A DNA stretch of 64,000 nucleotides from Thermococcaceae archaeon (lineage in GTDB: Archaea > Methanobacteriota_B > Thermococci > Thermococcales > Thermococcaceae): NCBI GenBank assembly GCA_030156945.1, contig JASGLT010000007.1:23373-87372 (forward strand). The letters run 5' to 3'. Below, one piece after another: positions 36,057 to 46,783 of the stretch (the first letter of the stretch is position 1; each line of letters starts with the position of its first letter). The notes below the pieces were generated by a model that was not told where the DNA came from, did not search any database, and saw only the letters and a list, made by a program, of their open reading frames with translations. Both the position numbers and the translations under genes were made by a program.

Positions 36057-36350
36057 TCATCTGTTTTCTATTTTAAACCTCGGCTCTTCTATCCACTCGG
36101 ACTTGCAGCGTGGGCACCGGGAGGGAACTTTTATCTCAGGCTTGAAGACGAAGCCGCAGTTTCTGCACTCTGCAGGCTTTATCAGAAGAACTTTCCCTTC
36201 CCTTTTGACTATCTTCTGAATCGCTTTCAGGTCTTCAAGGATTGCCTTTACCGAGCCCTTCCCGCGGAGATCGAGAGCTCTCGCCAGCTCGCTGGGGGAG
36301 TAGTCCCTCTCCTCCAAAAGGCTTATTATTCTCTCCCTCCGAGTCGGCAT
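36057..36350 (-). CDS. Winged-helix and zinc-ribbon transcriptional regulator
   Basis: A 97-residue protein: an N-terminal winged helix (about 1-55; MPTRRERIISLLEERDYSPSELARAL) and a C-terminal zinc ribbon with two Cys pairs (CRNCGFVFKPEIKVPSRCPRC). This matches the small archaeal regulator family COG3357. It should bind DNA as a local regulator; the target is unknown. ATG 36350 is chosen by domain fit. The longer frame to 36470 runs antisense through the pus10 start. Confidence 0.8.
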   Translation of the reverse strand: MPTRRERIISLLEERDYSPSELARALDLRGKGSVKAILEDLKAIQKIVKREGKVLLIKPAECRNCGFVFKPEIKVPSRCPRCKSEWIEEPRFKIENR

Positions 36351-36394
36351 GGGGACTGTTTGGGGCTGGAAATAAAAAGCTTTAGGGTGGGAGC

Positions 36395-37576
36395 ATGATA
36401 GTCGAGAAGGCCAGCGAAGTGCTTGAGAGGTATCAGCTTTGCGACCACTGTCTTGGCAGGCTGTTCGCAAAGCTTGGGAAGGGAACTAACGAGGAGAGGG
36501 GAAAGGCGATAAGGTTCGTTCTCAACATGGAGCGGGCTAAAGAGGGTCTCCCACCGGTGGAAGAGCCCAAGGAATGTGAGCTATGCAACAATGTTTTTGA
36601 TAGAATTCCTGAGCTTGTCGAGAAGATGAAAGAAACAAGTGGGAACGTTGAGTTTGATACTTTTCTCGTGGGTTCGAGGTTTCCTGATGAGATTATGGAG
36701 AAAGAGAGGGCAATCTGGGATGAGTTTGGAATAGAAGCCGCCGAGCCGATAAACCGCGAGTTCAACCGCGAGCTCGGAAAGGCCTTTGGGAAGGCAACCG
36801 AAAAGGACACCTCAAAAAGTCCGGACGTTGTCTTCATAGCCGAACCTTATACTGGAAAAATCGAGCTCCAGATAAACCCCCTCTACATTTACGGCCGTTA
36901 TAGAAAACTTGTTCGGGGAATACCTCAGACACCACATCCGGACTTCGAGGAGAGCGTTGCATCGATAATCTGCCGTCCGTTTTCCAGGGCAACCGGAGGG
37001 AAGTGCGTTTTTAAAGGAGCTGGGAGAGAGGACGTTGACGTTAGGATGCTCGGCAAAGGGAGGCCCTTCATTCTGGAGATAAAGCGCCCGAAGAGGAGAA
37101 AGATTGACCTCGAAGGGATAGCGAGGGAAATCAACGCAAGTGGAAAGGTCGAAGTGCTTAACCTGAGGTTCACCACTCCAGACGAAGCTGAGAAAGTTCT
37201 CTCGACACCTCACCGAAAGGAGTATCTCGCCCTTGTGCTTGTGGAGGAGGGCGTTACTCCTGAAGAAGCCGAGGAAGTTGCTAAAAAGCTCACTGGGCTT
37301 GAGATTCACCAGAGGACACCCTGGAGGGTCAGGAAGGCGAGGGCCGACAAGGTGAGGGTGAGGAGGGTTCACCACGCCGAGGCTAAGTGGATAGACGAAA
37401 AGCACTTCGAGCTGAGGCTCATTACCGACGGCGGCCTCTACATAAAGGAACTCATCTCCGGGGACAAGGGAAGGACGAAGCCGAGCGTCAGCGACCTTCT
37501 CGGCAAGTCAGCATGGTGTGAGCGGCTCGACGTTTTAAACGTTCTCGATGAGCAGAGCTCTGGGGACTCTTCTTAG
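36395..37576 (+). CDS. pus10: tRNA pseudouridine synthase Pus10
   Basis: A 393-residue archaeal Pus10, which makes pseudouridine 54 (and 55) in the tRNA T-loop. The N-terminal zinc/THUMP-like domain begins CDHCLGRLFAKLGKGTNEERG with a second Cys pair in CELCNNVF. The catalytic domain includes NPLYIYGRYRKLVRGIPQ, GAGREDVDVRMLGKGRPF (catalytic Asp) and RRVHHAEAKWIDEKHFELRLITDGGLYIKELI. First in a string of RNA/translation genes reading right. Confidence 0.92.
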   Translation: MIVEKASEVLERYQLCDHCLGRLFAKLGKGTNEERGKAIRFVLNMERAKEGLPPVEEPKECELCNNVFDRIPELVEKMKETSGNVEFDTFLVGSRFPDEIMEKERAIWDEFGIEAAEPINREFNRELGKAFGKATEKDTSKSPDVVFIAEPYTGKIELQINPLYIYGRYRKLVRGIPQTPHPDFEESVASIICRPFSRATGGKCVFKGAGREDVDVRMLGKGRPFILEIKRPKRRKIDLEGIAREINASGKVEVLNLRFTTPDEAEKVLSTPHRKEYLALVLVEEGVTPEEAEEVAKKLTGLEIHQRTPWRVRKARADKVRVRRVHHAEAKWIDEKHFELRLITDGGLYIKELISGDKGRTKPSVSDLLGKSAWCERLDVLNVLDEQSSGDSS

Positions 37577-37589
37577 AGTAGGTGAAAAA

Positions 37590-37745
37590 TTTATAAACGC
37601 TTCACCAGAGGCAATACTGATTCCCGGACCGGGTTAGTTGGTAAACTGGTGCGAAAAGATAAGTCCGGGAAATTCGTGAAAAGACTGGATTCCCCTTTGG
37701 GAGTTGCTGGATTTAGTGGTTAAAGACACCTGTGAGGTGATTGGA
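37590..37745 (+). promoter_or_regulatory. Promoter and long structured leader of rpl21e, with SD-masking hairpin
   Basis: TATA box TTTATAAA (37590-37597) predicts initiation near 37617-37622, giving a leader of about 125 nt, long for this lineage. TTCCCGGAC (37621-37629) and GTCCGGGAA (37663-37671) form a perfect 9-bp stem. A competing CCGGG (37629-37633) could pair with the first arm instead. Immediately before the start, CACCT (37727-37731) and AGGTG (37735-37739) form a hairpin that sequesters the AGGTG Shine-Dalgarno of rpl21e. The first stem could also belong to an independent small RNA. Confidence 0.5.
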
Positions 37746-38042
37746 ATGGTTAAGAAGGCGCACAGCTTCAGGAGGAAGACGAGGGGCAAGCTGAGCAAGC
37801 ACCCGAGGAGAAGGGGCCTTCCGCCGCTCACCCGGTTCCTTCAGGAGTTTGAGGTCGGGCAGAAGGTTCACATCGTCATCGAGCCGAGCTACCACAAGGG
37901 CATGCCCGACCCCAGGTTCCACGGGAGGACGGGAACAGTCGTCGGCAAGCGCGGAGACACTTACGTCGTCCAGATAACCGACGGCGGGAAGGTTAAGACC
38001 TTCTTCATACACCCCGTCCACCTCAGGCCCCAGAAGGGATGA
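37746..38042 (+). CDS. rpl21e: Ribosomal protein L21e
   Basis: A 98-residue large-subunit protein with the archaeal/eukaryal L21e pattern: basic N-terminus [20 protein letters not shown], then [34 protein letters not shown] and a C-terminal [10 protein letters not shown]. It begins at ATG 37746, 6 nt after the AGGTG in the leader hairpin; the frame extends to 37704 but that part is leader. rpoF follows within 2 bp. Confidence 0.95.
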   Translation: MVKKAHSFRRKTRGKLSKHPRRRGLPPLTRFLQEFEVGQKVHIVIEPSYHKGMPDPRFHGRTGTVVGKRGDTYVVQITDGGKVKTFFIHPVHLRPQKG

Positions 38043-38044
38043 TT

Positions 38045-38407
38045 ATGATCGGGAGAAAAAAGCTTGAAGAACACTACATCACAGTGCCAGAGGCCAAAGA
38101 GCTCCTTGAAAGGCGGAAAGCCGAGGGGATGGAAGAAAACCCCGAGGAGCTCATATTCTATGAGGCCAGGGTCAGTCTTGAGCATGCCGAGCGCTTTTCA
38201 AAGCTCAAGCCAGAGCAGGCCAAGGAACTCAAAGAAAAGCTTACCGGCCTTTTTGAGTGGCTCGATGAGCGGCTTGCTACAAAGATAGTGGACCTGATGC
38301 CTGAGGACTACTTTGACATCAGGGTTATTTTCTCCAAGGAAGACTATATGCCAACTCCCGAAGAGGCAGAGGAGATAATAAAGCTCCTCGACGAATACCG
38401 GGAGTGA
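38045..38407 (+). CDS. rpoF: DNA-directed RNA polymerase subunit F (Rpo4)
   Basis: A 120-residue counterpart of eukaryal Rpb4, forming the stalk of RNA polymerase with subunit E. ITVPEAKELLERRK and the HRDC-like helical C-terminus (LVDLMPEDYFDIRVIFSKEDY, MPTPEEAEEIIKLL) are typical. ATG 38045 is preferred; ATG 38039, which overlaps the rpl21e stop as ATGA, would add two residues. The order rpl21e-rpoF-DUF655-ksgA is conserved in many archaea. Confidence 0.9.
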   Translation: MIGRKKLEEHYITVPEAKELLERRKAEGMEENPEELIFYEARVSLEHAERFSKLKPEQAKELKEKLTGLFEWLDERLATKIVDLMPEDYFDIRVIFSKEDYMPTPEEAEEIIKLLDEYRE

Positions 38408-38477
38408 CCACCTTTTCTATTTCCCTTAACAAAGTATAAAAACTCTTGAGATAATAACGAATTCTGGGGGAGTGAAA

Positions 38478-40695
<2,218 letters not shown>

Positions 40696-40740
40696 TTCTA
40701 AAACCTCCAGAAAAGGAATTTAAAAATAAGGGAAAGGCCT

Positions 40741-42738
40741 TCAGAGGCCGCTGAGGTACTCCATGAGGTACTCAGCGGCGGCCTTGGTACCTTCCCTGTC
40801 GGTACCTGCAACGAGCAGGACTCCGTAGCCGCCGATGGTGTCGCTGCTCTCGACGTACTGTACTACGGCGCTCTCAGCACCGGTGCCGTACTCGCTCTCC
40901 CAGCCGGCGTAGTCGCTCGGGACGCCGAGCTCTCCAGCGAGGGCCGCGGTGACCGCGTTGACAACCGGACCGCCGACCAGGATGAGGTTGCTGCCGACGC
41001 TGTCAAGGCCAGCAGCCATGACCTCGGTGTCGAGCATGGTTATTGGGGTCGTGACCTTGACGGGCTCCATGGTCTTGACCTTGCCGAGGTCGTCGAGCTG
41101 CATGTAGTACGGGTAGTCATCGAATGTCCACGGGTAGCCGAAGACGTCGTTGAGGGTCTCGCCGACTTCCATGTTGTAGGTCCTGAGCCTTCCTACCTTG
41201 ACGATGTCTATCCAGGCTGAACCGCTGTAGACGTAGCTTCCGTAGTCGTCGTTGGTCTTGTCCTCACACTTGAGCGGCCCACAGATGTCGGAGCTGTAGG
41301 TGATGTTGTAGAGCGGGTCGAACATGGGTATTGACAGGGTCTTGGCCGGGCCGATCTTCTTTCTGTTGGTGACCTGGATTATGTCCACTGCGGCCTCACA
41401 GGTACCAGTAATACAGTCGGAGTTGAGCTCTATTATACCGGTCCAGTTCCATCCGTCGCCGACTTCAGTGGGCTCGCGCCATCCGGTACCGTCGGTGTTG
41501 ACGAGACCGTGGAAGCTGACGACCCAGTCGCTGCTCGGCCAGAGGTCACCACTGGCAACAGGCTTGAGGTCGGTGTAGACGAGGAGCCTTGCCTGGGTGT
41601 TGCCCTGGACACCGATGAAGGTGCTGTAGAGCGTTATGACGAGGTCGTCATCGCCATCGCCGTCGTAGTCGCCCCAGATGCTCATCGCACTTCTCTGCTC
41701 AATTCCAACGGTGGCAGTCGGCCTAACACCGGTGTTGTCGGTGACCTTGAGGAGGACCTTCTCGGTGCCCACGATGTTTATGTCGAGGACGTTGATGGTG
41801 TACTCGTCGTTCGGACCAACGGTGAGGGTTCCGCCAACGCTTACCCAGCCATCCTGGCCCTCGATGACGTCAGTGGCCAGGAGGAGGACGTACGGGCTGG
41901 CACCTATGGCCTCACAGGTCGGACAGATGGTGGCCAGGTCAAGTCCCGCTGAGTAGCTGCCGTAGACACATACGGCGTGGTACTTCTGTCCAAGGAACGT
42001 GAAGGAGTCCCCGGCCTGTATACCTGGGTCTGCTATGTACCATACCTTCTCTCCTGGGATGTACTCACAGCATCCTGAATATGACGAGGTTGCATAGTAG
42101 TAGTCCATCTGCGTGTAGTTGGCAGTGTACGTGAAGTTGCCGGCCGGAATGTAGATGAGTTCGTCACCGGTCGGGTAGGGCTTGTCCTCGTCGCCGAGGT
42201 CAACGAGTATGGCACCGATGCCTACCTTGGCCCAGGCGTTGTAGGGTGTGTTGTCGAGCTCGGTTATCCAGTCGTCAACGTTCTCGTTGAGGATCTTCTC
42301 GTAATAGCCAAGGTCAGCGTACCAGCTGCCCACGTAGTTGTCGTAGGTGGTGCTGTAAGCCTCACCGTTCCACCAGTAGTTGGCCGCCTCACTCTCAAGT
42401 GTGGTCATGTCGGGAGCTACGAGCCTTCCGGAGTTGTAAACTGGCAGAGTCTCCTCAACGTGCGGGAGCTCCTTGAAGACGGCCGGGCCGGTCACTTCAA
42501 CTTCCTTCTCGTTGTAGAGAAGGGTACCGATTGCAACCGCTATGTCCGCAGCGGCAACAACGTCCTGGGCAGCGCCCTGGCTTCCTACCACGATTTTAAC
42601 GTTCGGGGTCCCGTCGCTCTTCACGAAGAAGTCCTCCGCTGGCAGAGTGTCGGAAGTGTGCACTGCGCTGGCGAAGCCCATGGTGGCACCGAGCATTGCG
42701 GCGCCAACCGCAAGGGCGGCAATCTTCTTCACTTTCAT
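40741..42738 (-). CDS. S-layer protein
   Basis: A 665-residue major surface protein. A signal peptide (MKVKKIAALAVGAAMLGATMG, cleaved about residue 25) is followed by SDTLPAEDFFVKSDGTPNVKIVVGSQGAAQDVVAAADIA. The C-terminus (LILVGGPVVNAVTAALAGELG, GVLLVAGTDREGTKAAAEYLM) repeats the same kind of module; both ends are typical of Thermococcus/methanococcal S-layer proteins. The middle is Asp/Tyr/Thr-rich. Unusually for these proteins it has clustered cysteines (SGCCEY, CPTCEA, CGPLKCED, DCITGTC) that may form stabilising disulfides. Strong codon bias and a strong promoter imply very high expression. Confidence 0.88.
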   Translation of the reverse strand: MKVKKIAALAVGAAMLGATMGFASAVHTSDTLPAEDFFVKSDGTPNVKIVVGSQGAAQDVVAAADIAVAIGTLLYNEKEVEVTGPAVFKELPHVEETLPVYNSGRLVAPDMTTLESEAANYWWNGEAYSTTYDNYVGSWYADLGYYEKILNENVDDWITELDNTPYNAWAKVGIGAILVDLGDEDKPYPTGDELIYIPAGNFTYTANYTQMDYYYATSSYSGCCEYIPGEKVWYIADPGIQAGDSFTFLGQKYHAVCVYGSYSAGLDLATICPTCEAIGASPYVLLLATDVIEGQDGWVSVGGTLTVGPNDEYTINVLDINIVGTEKVLLKVTDNTGVRPTATVGIEQRSAMSIWGDYDGDGDDDLVITLYSTFIGVQGNTQARLLVYTDLKPVASGDLWPSSDWVVSFHGLVNTDGTGWREPTEVGDGWNWTGIIELNSDCITGTCEAAVDIIQVTNRKKIGPAKTLSIPMFDPLYNITYSSDICGPLKCEDKTNDDYGSYVYSGSAWIDIVKVGRLRTYNMEVGETLNDVFGYPWTFDDYPYYMQLDDLGKVKTMEPVKVTTPITMLDTEVMAAGLDSVGSNLILVGGPVVNAVTAALAGELGVPSDYAGWESEYGTGAESAVVQYVESSDTIGGYGVLLVAGTDREGTKAAAEYLMEYLSGL

Positions 42739-42827
42739 TTTCTTCCACCTCCCAAATTTTGGGTCTGCACCCTAAGGTGCTCTGACATGTGTTGTCAATG
42801 GCATTATGTCCTGAGGGGGTATATATA
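42739..42827 (-). promoter_or_regulatory. S-layer gene promoter and leader with three inverted repeats
   Basis: The TATA box is TATATATA (42820-42827), predicting initiation near 42795. Between it and the start lie three palindromes: TGACA-5 nt-TGTCA (42783-42797, at the initiation site), GCACC-CTAA-GGTGC (42767-42780) and CCCAAATTTTGGG (42751-42763). The last lies next to the GGGAGGTGG ribosome-binding site. Leader hairpins of this sort could stabilise an abundant mRNA; the first could be an operator. 42828-42939 holds no gene I can support. Confidence 0.55.
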
Positions 42828-42939
42828 CTTTTCGCTTTCAGACCCTTTCTGAGACAAAAAGAAGCTCGCTAATTGCCGTAAAAATAAAAGGGAGCTTAAT
42901 TAAATGACTACAGCCCTTTCGCCTTTTGCCGATAATATC

Positions 42940-43761
42940 TCACGGGTTAAGCTTGAAAGTAGTATTGGCTTTATCAATGAGCTGTTTTTTGATGGGTCTC
43001 GTCACGAGCTCCTGAACAAAACCGGCCAAGTCCGTTAGGGCGTTCTGGAGTTCAGCGGCAGTTACATCGATTATCTCCGGCTCCATTATCGATATGGCAA
43101 CGGGGACGTATTTTGCCATGAGCTGGAAAAGGGTTTCGAAGTCCGAAAGCACCTCCGCAGCGAGCAGGAACTTCTTATCATCCTCCGGGTGCTTCTGAAC
43201 TACCAGCTTGTTAATCTTACAGCCCTCGTAGGCGAGCGCCTTAGCCATGTCCCTCTTAGTCTCCTCCTCGCCTTTGTGGTAAACCTCAATGACGAATCTG
43301 TAGAGGACATGACGGTCTTCCACTATCATCTCCTCTACCTCTTCCCTCGTGTAGCCAATTTTAGGCTCTGGATACTCCTCGAGGTTTGGGTAAACTGCCA
43401 GACCTCCAAACTTCTCCATCAGCCCACCCATGAAGTAGGCCACGTTTCCTAAAAGTTTCATTAGTTCTCTTGCCCCTATCTCAAGCTTGGGGGGCTCAAG
43501 CACCTCCACTATTGCGGGGGAATACTTCAGGGCGGCCATCGTCACTTCCGAGAGAGGGCCCCTTATCCTCGCCTCTATGATGCTCGAATACCTCAAAAGC
43601 TCTGATTCCTCGTCCTCCATGACATCTCCCACGAATAAGTCCTCAACCGTGAGATTTTTCTCACCCTTTAGAGACTCCACGGTCTGCTCTACAGCCCTTT
43701 CTAAAGTTTTCTTATCGTTGGAAAGAGCCTCGATGTAAAAAATAACCTCAATTGGTTCCAT
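42940..43761 (-). CDS. Unknown protein with an internal duplication
   Basis: A 273-residue protein containing two similar units of about 110 residues. LLRYSSIIEARIRGPLSEVTMAALKYSP...VLEPPKLEIGARELMKLLGNVAYFMGGLME in the first half corresponds to FLLAAEVLSDFETLFQLMAKYVP...IMEPEIIDVTAAELQNALTDLAGFVQELV in the second, quoted here by their ends. Each unit looks like an alpha-beta domain ending in an amphipathic helix pair. No cysteine ligand or catalytic motif is evident. ATG 43761 has GGTGG 5 nt upstream and starts 2 bp after the amrS stop, so the two should be expressed together. Family not recognised. Confidence 0.62.
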   Translation of the reverse strand: MEPIEVIFYIEALSNDKKTLERAVEQTVESLKGEKNLTVEDLFVGDVMEDEESELLRYSSIIEARIRGPLSEVTMAALKYSPAIVEVLEPPKLEIGARELMKLLGNVAYFMGGLMEKFGGLAVYPNLEEYPEPKIGYTREEVEEMIVEDRHVLYRFVIEVYHKGEEETKRDMAKALAYEGCKINKLVVQKHPEDDKKFLLAAEVLSDFETLFQLMAKYVPVAISIMEPEIIDVTAAELQNALTDLAGFVQELVTRPIKKQLIDKANTTFKLNP

Positions 43762-43763
43762 TT

Positions 43764-44813
43764 TCACCACCACATACCCGGATATCTCTTTTTCTTGTAC
43801 CTCCCTACGATAGGCACGGGTTCGCCGCAGAACCCGCACCTTCCATCATCGGTCACTTTGTACTCAACAATCTCAAACCCATAGCGGACTATTAAAGGCT
43901 TTCCACACTTGGGACAGTAGGTGTGCTCACCCAGGTGACCGGGCACGTTTCCGATGTAGACGAACTTCAGACCCTCTTCCCTAGCAACGCGGTAGGCCAT
44001 CTCAATCGTCTCAACTGGCGTCGGCGGAAGGTGAAGGAGCTTGTAGTGCGGGAAGAAGCGGGAGAAGTGAACCGGAGTGTCGTCGCCGAGCTCATCAACG
44101 ACCCAGCGGGCGAAGGCCCTTATCTCCTCTTCCTTGTCGTTCAGCGTCGGGATTATAAGGTACGTCAGCTCCACGTGAATCCCGAACTCCTTCTTCGCTA
44201 TCACAGCTGTCCTCCTGCTCGGCTCCCCACTCGGGACGCTCGCTATCTTCATGTAAAACTCATCGTTGAAGGCCTTGATGTCGATGTTCATTGCGTCTAT
44301 GCACGGGGCCAGCTCCCTGAAGGGTTCTTCGTTGATGTAGCCATTGGTTATGAGGAGGTTGTATAGGCCCTCCTTCTTGGCCAGCTTTGCCGTGTCCAGG
44401 ACGAACTCGTACCAGATCGTCGGCTCGTTGTAGGTGTAGGCTATGCTCTCACAGCCGTAGCGCTTGGCCATCGCAACTACCATCTCAGGCGTCATGTCGT
44501 GGAGGTAGGGAAAGTTCTCATCGGCCTGGCTTATCTCCCAGTTCTGGCAGTGCTTGCAGTGCATGTTGCATCCAACGGTGGCTATCGAAAAGGCGCATGA
44601 ACCCGGCCAGAAGTGGAATAGCGGCTTCTTCTCCACTGGGTCGGCCGCTATTGAAGAGACCTTTCCGTAGTTGAGAGTATAGAGCTTCCCGCCTATGTTC
44701 TTCCTAACTTTACAGGAGCCCCTCTTGCCCTCGTCGATGATGCAGTTGAGGGGGCAGAGCCTGCATCTCACGCGGTTGTTTTCGAGCGGCTCCCACCACA
44801 TCGCCTCGCGCAT
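43764..44813 (-). CDS. amrS: AmmeMemoRadiSam system radical SAM enzyme AmrS
   Basis: A 349-residue radical SAM protein. The cluster motif is CNMHCKHC (Cys82, Cys86, Cys89). Before it lies a Cys-rich N-terminal segment (CRLCPLNCIIDEGKRGSC), and after it ISQADENFPYLHDMTPEMVV and AYTYNEPTIWYEF, which are typical of AmrS/PflA-like proteins. A C-terminal rubredoxin-like knuckle pair (CPKCG, CGFCG) may bind metal. AmrS normally co-occurs with AMMECR1 and Memo proteins; neither is in the window. The reaction is unknown. GGGTGG precedes ATG 44813. Confidence 0.85.
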   Translation of the reverse strand: MREAMWWEPLENNRVRCRLCPLNCIIDEGKRGSCKVRKNIGGKLYTLNYGKVSSIAADPVEKKPLFHFWPGSCAFSIATVGCNMHCKHCQNWEISQADENFPYLHDMTPEMVVAMAKRYGCESIAYTYNEPTIWYEFVLDTAKLAKKEGLYNLLITNGYINEEPFRELAPCIDAMNIDIKAFNDEFYMKIASVPSGEPSRRTAVIAKKEFGIHVELTYLIIPTLNDKEEEIRAFARWVVDELGDDTPVHFSRFFPHYKLLHLPPTPVETIEMAYRVAREEGLKFVYIGNVPGHLGEHTYCPKCGKPLIVRYGFEIVEYKVTDDGRCGFCGEPVPIVGRYKKKRYPGMWW

Positions 44814-44837
44814 GTTCCCACCCGATTAGTATGGGGA

Positions 44838-45560
44838 CTATTCCCGTTTAAGGTTTCCGTAAAGGTCGTAATACTCTCTCATTGTGAGGAACTCTGCGCC
44901 CATCGATTTGTAGTGGTCTATGAGTTTGCCCAAAAGCTCAAGAGCCCTCTCCCCTGTGTTGAACCTGCAGTCCCAGCGTATTTTTTCCCTCTGCATCGGG
45001 ACGAACTCCCAGGGATGCGCGAAGTAAATCCTGGGCTCCTTAAGCCGTGAGTGAATAACCGCCTGGAGCTTCCAGGGAAGGCGAAGCACCGAACTCGTTG
45101 TTGAAGCCGGCACCTCAAGGACTTCCCCAAAGAACCTAATCCCCAACCTGTAACCCTTGTAAGTGGCCTTTGAGGAGTCCACGAGTACTCCATGTCTCTC
45201 AAGGATGTCGTAGTACGTCTCAGGAAGCTGTAGGTTGGGTGCGCGGAATGAAACAACCTCCCCAAATTCACGAAGAACTTTGAGAGACTTCTCAATGACT
45301 TTGGCCGCATCGTCTTTTGGTAACCTGTCCAGCCTCTCGTGGTTGTATCCGTGACTGCCCAGCTCGTGTCCCTCATCCAAAACACGTCTTACGAGTTGGG
45401 GAAAGCGTCTCGCCATTTCCGCGGTAAAGAAAAAGGTGGCTCTAACTTTCTTCTCAGCCATCAGATCAAGCAGCCTGGGAAGCCCCCCTTCCACCCCCCT
45501 GGTCGTTGTCAGATACGGAGGGCAGTCCTGCTCCACGTCGAAGGTTAGTGATACCCTCAT
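44838..45560 (-). CDS. Polysaccharide deacetylase (NodB-like, CE4)
   Basis: A 240-residue NodB-type deacetylase. The first motif is SLTFDVEQD, carrying the catalytic and metal Asp residues. The metal His pair is in HELGSHGYNHERL, and VVSFRAPNLQLPETYYDIL is the third motif. IYFAHPWEF may contain the final catalytic His. Such enzymes remove N-acetyl groups from amino sugars. Translation starts at ATG 45560 in a TGATG overlap with the glycosyltransferase stop, so both probably act on one glycan or glycolipid pathway. Confidence 0.85.
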   Translation of the reverse strand: MRVSLTFDVEQDCPPYLTTTRGVEGGLPRLLDLMAEKKVRATFFFTAEMARRFPQLVRRVLDEGHELGSHGYNHERLDRLPKDDAAKVIEKSLKVLREFGEVVSFRAPNLQLPETYYDILERHGVLVDSSKATYKGYRLGIRFFGEVLEVPASTTSSVLRLPWKLQAVIHSRLKEPRIYFAHPWEFVPMQREKIRWDCRFNTGERALELLGKLIDHYKSMGAEFLTMREYYDLYGNLKRE

Positions 45561-46783
45561 CACCCAATCCTCCTGGACAACTTGTAGAGGAGGTATAGTT
45601 TGTCCTTCCCGTCCGCTTCATCCATCGTCATCCGGTAAACCCTAAGCAACTTCTTGATAACAACCCCCCACGAAAAATTCCTCAGGGCGCGTCTTCTGGC
45701 CTCTGCACCCATTTTTTCTACCAGATCCGGATTTTCAAGTGCCCAGGCGAGCTTTTTGCTGACCTCCTCCTCGGTGTGTCCCAAAAGCCCAGTGACCCCG
45801 TCGAGTATCAGCTCAGAAATGCCGCTTCTATCTCTCCCAACTACCATTCTACCCGTTGCGGAAGCCTCGAGCCCAACTATAGAGAATGACTCCAGAATTC
45901 CCGGCACCATAACGATATCTGAGGCCCAATAGAACTCCAAGAGTCTCTCACGAGGCAGAAAATCAAAGAGAACAGTATTCTCACCAAGCCCTGTTTTTTT
46001 GAGATTTTCTACAAGTTTTTCCCTCATCTCACCGTTGCCAACTATCAAAAGCCTCACCTTATCACGCGCCATTCCCGAAAGTTCAAGGGCCTTGGAGACT
46101 ATTAAAGGCAGCCTGTGGGCGTTTTTTCTTTCGGTCATCCTCCCAGTGTAAAACAGGACTATCTCATCCGATATTCCAAGAGCCCTCCGGGCCTTTTCTC
46201 GTTCTTCCGGTTCCGGAGGCCTCCACTTTTCAGTGTCTATACCGTTTGGGACAACCACAACACGTCGGCCATCCAGACTCTCCCCAAGGAGTTGCAGGGT
46301 ATCCCTGGCAACTGGCCTGCTCACCGCTATAAACGTGTCAATACGCTTGAGAACCCGCTTCAAAACCGGTTTCAAGACGGGGTCAGCCGCCGGACTGCCG
46401 TAAAAGGAATGGTTGGTGGCCACCACCGGAACGTCCCTAATCCCGCGTGAAAGGTTTGCCACGGCGATGGAGAGGGGGGAGTAAATGCTGTGAACGTGAG
46501 TTATATCGAAACCAGTTTTCTTGTACAGCTCATTTATCCTCCAGAGCTGGCCTGTCCCAAGGCTTATGTGACTTTTTTTCAGATAGACCGGCGCTGAGAA
46601 CCTCTCAACGGGATAAGGAAAGCTGTCGGCATAGGGCCTCAGATACCTGTAATCGTGAGTTATGACATGCGGCTCATGACCCGCCTCCATCAGATGGCGG
46701 GCAAGTTCATCAATGTGACTTTCTATCCCCCCAATTTTAGGAAAAAACCAGTCGGAGGCTATTGCGATTTTAAGGCTCTCCAA
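45560..46783 (-). CDS. Family 4 glycosyltransferase
   Basis: A 407-residue GT-B fold glycosyltransferase. N-terminal IAIASDWFFPKIGGIESHIDELARHLMEAGHEPHVI is the acceptor-side Rossmann domain. The C-terminal donor domain has LFYTGRMTERKNAHRLPLIV, VPGILESFSIVGLEASATG (the E-x7-E motif) and ISELILDGVTGLLG. It uses a nucleotide sugar, probably on a lipid-linked acceptor. TTG 46783 has GGTGG 5 nt upstream; GTG 46792 would sit directly on the G run and is less likely. The start overlaps the upstream flippase-like gene by 25 bp. Confidence 0.85.
   Translation of the reverse strand: MESLKIAIASDWFFPKIGGIESHIDELARHLMEAGHEPHVITHDYRYLRPYADSFPYPVERFSAPVYLKKSHISLGTGQLWRINELYKKTGFDITHVHSIYSPLSIAVANLSRGIRDVPVVATNHSFYGSPAADPVLKPVLKRVLKRIDTFIAVSRPVARDTLQLLGESLDGRRVVVVPNGIDTEKWRPPEPEEREKARRALGISDEIVLFYTGRMTERKNAHRLPLIVSKALELSGMARDKVRLLIVGNGEMREKLVENLKKTGLGENTVLFDFLPRERLLEFYWASDIVMVPGILESFSIVGLEASATGRMVVGRDRSGISELILDGVTGLLGHTEEEVSKKLAWALENPDLVEKMGAEARRRALRNFSWGVVIKKLLRVYRMTMDEADGKDKLYLLYKLSRRIG

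Noticed and set aside
42904..43038. 44-codon plus-strand ORF starting ATG 42904 after the S-layer promoter region
   Set aside because: Mostly antisense to the duplicated-protein gene, with no Shine-Dalgarno; likely chance.
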